A stretch of DNA of 6,566 bases from positions 1-6,566 of the forward strand of contig JAUXFR010000085.1 of NCBI GenBank assembly GCA_030622805.1, read 5' to 3'. The notes beneath the pieces were generated by a model. It saw only the letters and a program-made list of their open reading frames with translations, ran no database searches and had not been told where the DNA came from. The position numbers and the translations under genes are program-made. This document shows positions 1 to 5,830 of this stretch, one piece after another; position 1 is the stretch's first letter; every line of letters begins with the position of its first letter. Source of the DNA: Anaerolineae bacterium (GTDB taxonomy: Bacteria > Chloroflexota > Anaerolineae > Anaerolineales > UBA4823).

Positions 1-1014
1 AGGGTACAGCACGCCGTGCTGTTCCATGGTGTAAGCCGTGGCTCGCACCAGCGCGGTCACACCCGTCATCGCCAGCACCGTCATCCGGTCCGGATCGCGG
101 TTGCTGGCGGGCGCCAGTGGAGTGTCAGAGGTGGGACCATACAGGGTTTGCAGCGCTTCAACGGTCTGCTTAGCGCCTGTTAGGGAAATTGGAACAGTGA
201 GCGGATATGCAGATGGATCAAAACCCTTTCTCAATGGCGATTGACCCTCCACCTCCAGCACCTTCCAGCGCGGTTCAATCGCTTCGAAGGGCACGATTGC
301 CCAGGAATGTTCCCGGGACCAGGCCTGCTCCAGCAGTTCTGCACCCGGCATAATTTCCACCACACCCGCTGCAGGTTCTCCCCACAGCGAACGGAAGACA
401 TTGTTGGTGTGTTCGTCCATCAGCAGCTCTTTGCCAGTGAATGGACCGGCTGGATCGCCGTTCCAACATCGCTGCAGGTGCTCTGCGGAGACGCCCTGCG
501 GCAGCGTGGGGAAGGGGGCCACCAGTGCGTAAATCCAACTGCTGATAATGTTCCCCTCCCCTTCTGATCCGATTCCGGGTTTCATTTGAAGATCGGCGTT
601 CTCATACCCCCATAGCGACAGATCCGGAGGCAGGGTGAGCGCCTCATGCAGTCCATCCGGAAGGTTTGGATCGATCCAGATGGTGAGTTGGTCCGTGGGG
701 GGGTTGGGCATCGCTATAGGAGCCGGCATCGTCGGTGGGGGTTGTGTTGCAGTCGTTGATTCGCTGCTCCCTGGAGCTTGATTATCTGCTGATGCATCAT
801 CCGCGGTCGCAGGTGAAGAAACTGAGTCATTTTTTGATTCGGCTTCAGTATGTGGTTGAAAGGGCGTGGGAGTGGGTGCGGTATCAACAATTCCTGCACC
901 ACTGTCTCCGGGCAAGGTGGACGGCTCGCTGGTTGGTCTTAATTGGATAGAGACGCACGCTGATAGGAAACCTGCCAGGCAGATCAGCAGAACGGTCAGT
1001 ACTTTACCCCTCAT
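1..1014 (-). CDS. CapA-like lipoprotein, second tandem copy (C-terminal part outside window)
   Basis: Seen: an open frame of 338 codons starts at the ATG at 1014 and is still open at base 1, so the protein's C-terminus is missing. Residues 1-20 form a lipoprotein signal (basic start, hydrophobic core, lipobox LSAC with Cys20), predicting a membrane-anchored extracytoplasmic protein. Residues about 21-108 are a Pro/Ser/Thr-rich linker. Residues about 110-305 match the N-terminal domain of the upstream neighbour: residues 159-212 share 32 of 54 positions with its residues 119-172, by eye. That domain resembles periplasmic substrate-binding proteins (SWAIVPFEAIEPRW at 237-250). From about residue 311 the first strand of a CapA-like domain begins (MTGVTALVRAT), with Val319 where CapA proteins normally have a metal-binding Asp. 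The start overlaps the neighbour's stop by 11 bases with no strong Shine-Dalgarno, suggesting translational coupling. Function is unknown; the paralogy is secure, the CapA label is family-level only. Confidence -1.
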   Translation of the reverse strand, partial: MRGKVLTVLLICLAGFLSACVSIQLRPTSEPSTLPGDSGAGIVDTAPTPTPFQPHTEAESKNDSVSSPATADDASADNQAPGSSESTTATQPPPTMPAPIAMPNPPTDQLTIWIDPNLPDGLHEALTLPPDLSLWGYENADLQMKPGIGSEGEGNIISSWIYALVAPFPTLPQGVSAEHLQRCWNGDPAGPFTGKELLMDEHTNNVFRSLWGEPAAGVVEIMPGAELLEQAWSREHSWAIVPFEAIEPRWKVLEVEGQSPLRKGFDPSAYPLTVPISLTGAKQTVEALQTLYGPTSDTPLAPASNRDPDRMTVLAMTGVTALVRATAYTMEQHGVLYP

Positions 1015-2734
1015 CACTCAACCACCCACTGGCCTCGAATACGCTGCGTAGAAGCTCTTCCCTTTCCTCCGGTGTCATCAGCCGCGAGCGCGCGTAATTG
1101 ACAAAGCGGATGCCGATCAATTCCGTGCTGATGTGCCGTCCATCATAGAACACGTGCCGGTCCAGGAAGCCCTGACCGGTGGGAAGCCCCATATGGAACT
1201 GGTCGAAGAACAGGTTGCCGAGACCGTAATGCAGGAACCCGTCCTCATAGAACTCCATGCCGTGCGGTTGGTGCGCCTGGCTGCCGCTCACGATCACAGC
1301 TCCCCCTTCCGCTGCCGTGTGGAAGTCCTGGATTAGTTTGGGCTGCGGGACGTAGGTGAAATACTCAAAGTGCTGGAAGGTGACGATCGGCAGGTAGCCT
1401 TCCGCCTTCAGGTCTGCCATCTCCTCCGCCATCCACTCGAAATCGCAGGCTACCGCGCCCGGATTCTCGCCGCGAGCAGTGGCATATCCCCCACCTTTTG
1501 CGTTGCAGCCGATGAACGCCAGCTTGTTGCCGTTGTGCTCGATCAGCAAAGGTTTACGGGCGTCTGATTCCGTATATCCCCCGCCATAATAGGATATTCC
1601 GACCTCATTGTAGAGGTCCAAAGTATAGCGCATCGCATCCGGTCCCCAGTCGCTGAAATGATCGCCGCTTAGCTCCACTACGTCCGTGCCGATAAATGTC
1701 AGCAGTTCGATGTAGTCCGGGTTGCTGCAGAATACCAGGTCTGGCTGCTTGGGGTTGGGGAACGGGCAATCCGGTGTGAAGGGTACCTCATTGCTGACGT
1801 GCGTGATATCGGCACCCCGCAGTGTGTCACCGATATCGATAGCGGGGTAAGTGATGCCCCTGGTTCGCATTGTCTCGGCGGTGGCGCGTACTATCGCCGT
1901 CACTCCGGTCAGGATCACGGTGGTCAGCTTATCCGCCTGCCAGTTGCTGGTTAAAACGCTTTGCAGGGGCGAACCGTCTCCGGTAAGGCTTTCCGTATTT
2001 TGGCTATTAGGGTTTGAAACGAGTGAGAAGGGCATGCTGAGCGCATACGCATCGGGATCGAAATCTACCCGCACCGGCGACATGTCATCGACCGTCAGCA
2101 CTTTCCAGCGTGGGTTTAATTCCTCGAAGGGCACGATCCCCCAGGATGGACGGCTCCCCCAGGCATAAGTCTCCAGCCTGTCTGCGGGGAGCACTTTCAC
2201 GGCGCCCCATCCCGCTGCCCCCCACAGTTTGGTGAACACCGCCTGCGTATTTTCATCCATCAACAGGGGGATACCGGTGAACGGACCGTCCCCAGCGCCC
2301 TGCCATGCCTGTTGAAGCTCGCTGACGGTGACGCCGTCAGTGATGGTTGGGAAGGGAGCCACCAGGGCGTATACCCACTGGCTGATGGGATTGTCTCCGC
2401 CTGCATCGATCAGGTACGCGGCACCTTCCGGTGATTCAGTCTGCAGAGCGTCCGCCTCCAGTTTTACAGAATCCTGGAAGTCGGATGGCAGATATGACGC
2501 CACCCACACGGTTGCCGGCAATGGAGGCGTGGGTGTCGGCGGGTTGGGTGTACAGGTAGGGTTTGGAGTGGATGATGAAGTCGTGGTTGGGGGTACCGCT
2601 GTGTGGGTTGCTATCGCGCTGGCTTCAGGGGATTGGGTAACCGGATTAGGAGACGCGCAAGCTGTTATCAACAGCATGAGTACCATGAAGAATAGGGAAC
2701 TTCGCTGCAGGGCGTTGCCGGGGGCATGTCTCAT
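1004..2734 (-). CDS. CapA/PgsA-like lipoprotein with substrate-binding-like N-terminal domain
   Basis: Seen: 576 residues. Residues 1-26 are a lipoprotein signal ending in lipobox ITAC (Cys26). Residues about 27-74 are a Pro/Thr/Ser linker. Residues about 75-265 resemble a substrate-binding-protein fold (PFTGIPLLMD at 151-160, SWGIVPFEELNPRW at 197-210). Residues about 272-545 align with the CapA (PGA_cap) metallophosphatase-like domain: TGVTAIVRAT (276-285), SNEVPF (314-319), SGDHFSDWG (356-364), QHFEYF (454-459), GSQAHQPHGME (484-494) and GLGNLFFD (504-511). CapA proteins serve poly-gamma-glutamate capsule synthesis or anchoring in some bacteria. Here several expected metal ligands differ (Val278 for Asp, Ser314 for Asn, Gln486 for the first His of GHHPH), so catalysis is doubtful. 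The start overlaps the ftcD stop as ATGA, and the 3' end overlaps the next paralogue by 11 bases: an operon with coupled translation. The assignment to a CapA-like fold is fairly sure; the biological role is not known. Confidence 0.85.
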   Translation of the reverse strand: MRHAPGNALQRSSLFFMVLMLLITACASPNPVTQSPEASAIATHTAVPPTTTSSSTPNPTCTPNPPTPTPPLPATVWVASYLPSDFQDSVKLEADALQTESPEGAAYLIDAGGDNPISQWVYALVAPFPTITDGVTVSELQQAWQGAGDGPFTGIPLLMDENTQAVFTKLWGAAGWGAVKVLPADRLETYAWGSRPSWGIVPFEELNPRWKVLTVDDMSPVRVDFDPDAYALSMPFSLVSNPNSQNTESLTGDGSPLQSVLTSNWQADKLTTVILTGVTAIVRATAETMRTRGITYPAIDIGDTLRGADITHVSNEVPFTPDCPFPNPKQPDLVFCSNPDYIELLTFIGTDVVELSGDHFSDWGPDAMRYTLDLYNEVGISYYGGGYTESDARKPLLIEHNGNKLAFIGCNAKGGGYATARGENPGAVACDFEWMAEEMADLKAEGYLPIVTFQHFEYFTYVPQPKLIQDFHTAAEGGAVIVSGSQAHQPHGMEFYEDGFLHYGLGNLFFDQFHMGLPTGQGFLDRHVFYDGRHISTELIGIRFVNYARSRLMTPEEREELLRSVFEASGWLSDEG

Positions 2735-4290
2735 GCCAGGGACAATCCCCCCCGGTCAACGAGCTGTGTGCGGATTATGCCTTCCAACCCTGCTGCGCGC
2801 AGTTCAAGCTGGTCCAGTTTCTCGATAAGTAACCCCGCAGCATCGCTGTCTTTCAGACTGAGGGCATTGATACGTACGTTGTATCCGGCTCCATTCAAAG
2901 CTGCGCGCGCCAAAGCTGCGCCCGTCGCACCATCGCTGATGGCATTGACATTACCATGCGTGACCACAGTGACTGCCTGCTCGATCACGTCCACAGCCAT
3001 CCCAGCCACCTCCAACGGCACCTGTGCTGCGTTGAGTGTGGCGTCCTGGATTGCACGGCTGCGTTCTGCCCTCTGCTCGTCTGTATCCTTTGGCAGCCTG
3101 AAAGCTGCCATTACGGCTTCAAATGCAGCCGCGTCCTGCTGGACAGCCGCGCTGAGGTCTGCGCGCAGTTTCTCAACCTGCTTCAGCGTTGATTGCATTT
3201 GCGCTTCCACGTCTGCGTACTTCGCCTTGCCGATTGTCAGCCTGGAGACCATCGCGACCAGGGCTGCGCCAGCCGCACCGCTGAAGGCTGCCGCCGAACC
3301 GCTCCCCGGTGTGGGACTGCCAGCTGCCAGGGCGTCCAGGAACTCGTTTATACGTGAGGGGTCTTTGGAAGCCTCGGATATATCTGTCTCTGCCTGCGCG
3401 GCAGCCAGCCTGTATTCCAGGATCTGGTCTGGTTCAAACTGGTCCAGCTGCATGTACCATTGGGCGGCGTCCACCAGCGCATCCTGCGGGATCAAGCCGA
3501 CCAGCTCGCTGTGATGGATGCTTACTCCGTAACGTTCGGCCTCACGGCGGATCATCTCTACCACCCGCGCAACCGGTGTGCGCTGGAAATTGGTCAGGTT
3601 CATTGACACCTGCGCCTGACCTTCCACCTCCAGCCCCAGCGCCTTGACGAAGCGTAAACCACCGCTTGAGTGGCGCACCGCGTTGGCGATCTTCTTCGCA
3701 ACGCTCAGGTCAGCGGTGGTCAGGTAGACGTTGAAAGCGATCAGCGCTTGCCGTGCGCCAATTACCACCGCCCCTGCTGGACCAACTTTGTTCGGACCGT
3801 AATCAGGTTCCCGCGCCGGTTCGCTGCCTATCTCCACTTTCAGAGCCTCGTACTCGCCGCGGCGGATGTTTGCCAGGTTGCGGCGCTCCGGGCGTGTGGA
3901 GGCTTCTTCATACAGGTAGACGGGGATACCCAGTTCTTCGCCGACCCTTCTGCCAACGCGCTGCGCCATCTGCACGCAATCATCCATGCTGACGCCCTTG
4001 ATGGGAACAAAGGGCACAACATCGGTCGCTCCGATGCGTGGGTGCTCTCCCTGGTGCTGGTCCAGGTCGATCAGTTTGGCAGCTTTTGCGATGGCTTGAA
4101 AAGCCGCCTCTTCTACGCCAGCGGGTTCACCGACGAAGGTCAGCACAGTGCGGTTGTGGTCCAGGTCAGAGTGCTGGTCCAGCACAGTCACGCCGGGCAC
4201 ACTGCTGATGGAAGTTTTGATCTGCTCTACCACCTCCGGGCGGCGGGCTTCTGAGAAATTAGAGATGCATTCGATAAGTTGGTTTGGCAT
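2731..4290 (-). CDS. ftcD: bifunctional glutamate formimidoyltransferase / formimidotetrahydrofolate cyclodeaminase
   Basis: This cytoplasmic enzyme of histidine breakdown moves the formimino group from N-formimino-L-glutamate to tetrahydrofolate, releasing glutamate, then deaminates 5-formimino-THF to 5,10-methenyl-THF and ammonia. Seen: 519 residues, close to the roughly 540 of mammalian FTCD. Residues 1 to about 180 are the formimidoyltransferase N-terminal domain (LIECISNFSE at 5-14; GEHPRIGATD at 81-90, where His83 aligns with the catalytic His82 of pig FTCD; GVSMDDC at 99-105; YLYEEA at 125-130). Residues about 181-300 are its C-terminal domain. Residues about 312-500 are the cyclodeaminase (GSPTPGSGSAAAF at 324-336, LPKDTDEQRAER at 399-410, GNVNAISD at 446-453). 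The start is fixed by alignment with the pig N-terminus, although no good Shine-Dalgarno precedes it. It heads the minus-strand operon. No other hut gene is in the window, so the pathway context is inferred from the enzyme alone. Confidence 0.96.
   Translation of the reverse strand: MPNQLIECISNFSEARRPEVVEQIKTSISSVPGVTVLDQHSDLDHNRTVLTFVGEPAGVEEAAFQAIAKAAKLIDLDQHQGEHPRIGATDVVPFVPIKGVSMDDCVQMAQRVGRRVGEELGIPVYLYEEASTRPERRNLANIRRGEYEALKVEIGSEPAREPDYGPNKVGPAGAVVIGARQALIAFNVYLTTADLSVAKKIANAVRHSSGGLRFVKALGLEVEGQAQVSMNLTNFQRTPVARVVEMIRREAERYGVSIHHSELVGLIPQDALVDAAQWYMQLDQFEPDQILEYRLAAAQAETDISEASKDPSRINEFLDALAAGSPTPGSGSAAAFSGAAGAALVAMVSRLTIGKAKYADVEAQMQSTLKQVEKLRADLSAAVQQDAAAFEAVMAAFRLPKDTDEQRAERSRAIQDATLNAAQVPLEVAGMAVDVIEQAVTVVTHGNVNAISDGATGAALARAALNGAGYNVRINALSLKDSDAAGLLIEKLDQLELRAAGLEGIIRTQLVDRGGLSLA
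2747..2753 (-). other. G7 homopolymer at the ftcD/CapA-like junction
   Basis: The coding strand has seven consecutive G bases seven codons before the ftcD stop. In the ftcD frame it reads CGG GGG GGA, which fits the slippery pattern X XXY YYZ (G GGG GGA). Shifting by -1 enters the frame of the downstream lipoprotein with no stop before its ATG. It could equally act as a distant purine-rich ribosome-binding stretch (12 bases before the ATG). Whether any slippage happens is unknown. Confidence 0.4.
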
Positions 4291-4304
4291 AGTTGTGTAT
4301 TCCG

Positions 4305-4338
4305 AAATCCGTAATTTGTAATTTAAAATCTGTAATTT
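4305..4338. repeat. short direct repeat AAATCYGTAATTT in the ftcD leader
   Basis: AAATCCGTAATTT (4305-4317) recurs as AAATCTGTAATTT (4326-4338), 12 of 13 bases identical and offset by 21 bases, about two helical turns. A further GTAATTT lies between them at 4318-4324. The tract sits between the candidate -10 box and the ftcD start, so it would be in the 5' untranslated leader. It could be a regulator site or a simple AT-rich repeat expansion. Confidence 0.55.
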
Positions 4339-4353
4339 TTCACTAACATGGCA

Positions 4354-4359
4354 ATTATA
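4354..4359 (-). promoter_or_regulatory. candidate -10 box for the ftcD operon
   Basis: A perfect TATAAT reads on the minus strand, about 64 bases before the ftcD ATG. No good -35 lies at 16-18 bases; the nearest likeness, TTGAAC, is 22 bases upstream, which is too far for a standard sigma-70 promoter. An activator-dependent promoter or chance in AT-rich DNA are both possible. Confidence 0.4.
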
Positions 4360-4383
4360 CCCGTGGTTGAATATCTGAGGGGT

Positions 4384-4692
4384 TCAATGATGGGTTTCTT
4401 CAACACTGCTAATGGCAAACCAGGATGCCAGCCAGTCTAGATCTTTTATCGTCAAAAAATGCAAGAGAAAATATTTCAGAGACAATCCCATTATTGACAT
4501 CAGATGATCTGAAGCAACCTTGCGAGGGTTTGTAATGGGAAACAGCTTGTTAAGCATATCGTCATGATTAACAAAGGAGCAAGATTTTGAGACAACCCTC
4601 GCAAGGTTTAATCCGCTGAGGATGTGATTTGCGATTAAATAGTATTTCTTGAAGGCACCCAAAAGGATGAAATTTATGAACAATAAAAGCAC
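4384..4692 (-). CDS. doubtful small hypothetical ORF
   Basis: A frame of 102 codons begins with GTG at 4692, preceded only by a weak purine stretch (ATGAG). The product would be hydrophobic at its N-terminus (LLLFINFILLGAF at 2-14) with no recognisable domain. The frame runs straight through both arms of the inverted repeat at 4516-4608, and there is no clear promoter or ribosome-binding site. I do not recognise it. It may be a chance ORF or a decayed fragment; it is listed only so that the spacer is fully described. Confidence 0.18.
   Translation of the reverse strand: MLLLFINFILLGAFKKYYLIANHILSGLNLARVVSKSCSFVNHDDMLNKLFPITNPRKVASDHLMSIMGLSLKYFLLHFLTIKDLDWLASWFAISSVEETHH
4516..4608. repeat. 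nested inverted repeat (15-bp outer, 7-bp inner arms)
   Basis: AACCTTGCGAGGGTT (4516-4530) is the exact reverse complement of AACCCTCGCAAGGTT (4594-4608), 63 bases apart. Inside, TTGTTAA (4547-4553) is the reverse complement of TTAACAA (4568-4574), on almost the same axis. Each outer arm is itself an imperfect palindrome (AACCT/GGGTT ends with one G-T wobble). Possible readings are a small mobile (MITE-like) element, a structured transcript, or a pair of operators for a dimeric regulator. No target-site duplication was identified. Confidence 0.7.
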
Positions 4693-4721
4693 CTCATGAT
4701 ATACTGCGTATGTTAAGAGTT

Positions 4722-4727
4722 TATAAT
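4722..4727 (+). promoter_or_regulatory. candidate -10 box for the nuclease/ATPase pair
   Basis: A TATAAT hexamer lies 42 bases before the ATG at 4770, implying a leader of roughly 35 bases. The -35 region at standard spacing (ATATAC/TATACT around 4699-4705) is a poor match, so this is only a candidate in AT-rich DNA. Confidence 0.35.
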
Positions 4728-4757
4728 TAAAAATGTCCCATGATTTGCTGAACCATC

Positions 4758-4765
4758 GGGGAGGG
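4758..4765 (+). promoter_or_regulatory. strong Shine-Dalgarno for the nuclease gene
   Basis: GGGGAGGG ends four bases before the ATG at 4770 and supports that start. It is much stronger than any ribosome-binding sequence in the minus-strand operon. Confidence 0.8.
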
Positions 4766-4769
4766 TTTT

Positions 4770-5828
4770 ATGAAGATTGGATTTACTGCTGACGCACATT
4801 TAAAAGCTGCGCACGAATGCCCTGAACGGTACAATGCATTGATCAATGTGTTAGACCAATGCCGTGAACGAGGCGTGGAGCATTTGGTCATAGCCGGGGA
4901 TTTATTTGACAAAACTTTACAGAATTACACTGATTTCGAGTCTATATGCAAACGACCTGATTTCTCCAACATTAAAATTCACATCATTCCTGGTAATCAT
5001 GATCCAGATATTCGTCAGGAACACTTCTCTGTTGGAAACATCCAATTGTATACGGAATCTACTTGGGTTGAATTCGATTCTGATTGGAGCATTCTGTTCA
5101 TCCCATACGTAAAAGGTAAATCAATGGGGGAAATTATTGAAAAACAGATCGTGAATAACCCGAGTGAGAAGTGGGCTCTAGTCGGGCATGGCGATTGGTC
5201 CGCCGGAATGCGTTCACCCAATCCGTATGAACCAGGAGTGTACATGCCAGTTACACAAAAAGACATCACAATCTACAAACCAGATTACGTGATCCTTGGG
5301 CATATTCATATACCGTTGGATACGACGAACTTGTATTATCCTGGATCACCATGTGGTCTTGATATCACCGAGACAGGCTATCGAAGGTTTCTTGTTCTGG
5401 ATACTGAAACGAACCTTATAGAACCGTATCGTATCCAAACCGATGTCGTATATTTCATTGAAGAGCTGCTTGTTTTGCCAGCCGATGACGAAGTTCAATT
5501 TATTCGAAATGAAATCCAGAATTCTATCAAGGCGTGGGGATTAGAAGAAGCGGATAAAACCCGTGTAAAGCTGAGGGTCACGGCCAGAGGATTTTGTTCT
5601 AACAAAGCTCAGTTACTAGATACCATAACCGATTCCTACAAACCCTATCGTTTTGAAAGTGATCCCGATATTTCCGGAGTATTCATAGCAAATGATCCTG
5701 AAAGGGACTATCTGATGGATAAAGTTCAAGAAAAGGTAGATGGGATTGAGTGGGAGGCAGGACCGAACGAGCCCGGTAAAAATGAAATCCTGCTGCAAGC
5801 AATGCACTTTATCTATGGGGAGAAGTAG
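4770..5828 (+). CDS. Mre11/SbcD/YhaO-like DNA exonuclease (metallophosphoesterase)
   Basis: Mre11/SbcD proteins are Mn-dependent nucleases that trim DNA ends and cut hairpins together with a Rad50/SbcC ATPase. Seen: 352 residues with all five metallophosphoesterase motifs: DAH (Asp8, His10), GD (Asp44), GNHD (75-78), GH (His140 in LVGHGDW) and GHIH (177-180), so an active two-metal centre is expected. Residues about 215-352 form a C-terminal region where Mre11 capping and ATPase-binding parts sit. This is somewhat shorter than the roughly 400 residues typical of SbcD and YhaO. The start is set by the strong Shine-Dalgarno at 4758-4765 and by motif I beginning at residue 8. The stop is two bases from the ATPase start, so the two are surely co-transcribed. 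It could serve repair or a defence module; the catalytic class is secure, the orthology to SbcD or YhaO is not. Confidence 0.92.
   Translation: MKIGFTADAHLKAAHECPERYNALINVLDQCRERGVEHLVIAGDLFDKTLQNYTDFESICKRPDFSNIKIHIIPGNHDPDIRQEHFSVGNIQLYTESTWVEFDSDWSILFIPYVKGKSMGEIIEKQIVNNPSEKWALVGHGDWSAGMRSPNPYEPGVYMPVTQKDITIYKPDYVILGHIHIPLDTTNLYYPGSPCGLDITETGYRRFLVLDTETNLIEPYRIQTDVVYFIEELLVLPADDEVQFIRNEIQNSIKAWGLEEADKTRVKLRVTARGFCSNKAQLLDTITDSYKPYRFESDPDISGVFIANDPERDYLMDKVQEKVDGIEWEAGPNEPGKNEILLQAMHFIYGEK
5817..5822 (+). promoter_or_regulatory. Shine-Dalgarno for the ATPase gene
   Basis: GGGGAG lies inside the last codons of the nuclease gene, eight bases before the ATG at 5831. It fixes the ATPase start and shows that both proteins are translated from one message. 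Confidence 0.75.
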
Positions 5829-5830
5829 AA

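Larger units (their letters stand above)
4291..4769. other. AT-rich divergent intergenic spacer
   Basis: This 479-base gap lies between the starts of ftcD (minus) and the nuclease gene (plus). It contains a candidate promoter facing each way, a repeated 13-mer in the ftcD leader, a nested inverted repeat at 4516-4608, and one doubtful minus-strand ORF. It is visibly richer in A and T than ftcD. No tRNA, riboswitch or transposase remnant could be recognised. Confidence 0.7.

Noticed and set aside
241..567. 108-codon plus-strand ORF opposite the second lipoprotein
   Set aside because: It is antisense to a domain that is conserved between the two paralogues, which shows that the minus strand is the coding one.
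2514..2600. G-rich plus-strand tract, possible G-quadruplex
   Set aside because: The G runs are the complement of Pro/Thr codons in the lipoprotein linker and are mostly three bases or shorter with uneven spacing, so coding explains them.
2328..2828. 166-codon plus-strand ORF with Gly/Val-rich stretch
   Set aside because: The Gly/Val-rich part is the complement of the Pro/Thr linker of the lipoprotein. It also crosses the ftcD junction, so it is a shadow.
2726..3514. 262-codon plus-strand ORF opposite ftcD
   Set aside because: It lies antisense to the cyclodeaminase and C-terminal formimidoyltransferase regions, whose motifs are intact. The product is a Ser/Ala-rich composition with no domain, as expected for the mirror of an Ala-rich enzyme.
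3670..4254. 194-codon plus-strand ORF opposite the ftcD N-terminal domain
   Set aside because: It is antisense to a clearly conserved domain, has no recognisable motif and no promoter or ribosome-binding site.
4479..4598. Near-repeat GAGACAATCC / GAGACAACCC as possible element ends
   Set aside because: Ten bases with one mismatch in direct orientation, with no matching symmetry around them. This is too short to support an insertion-sequence boundary.
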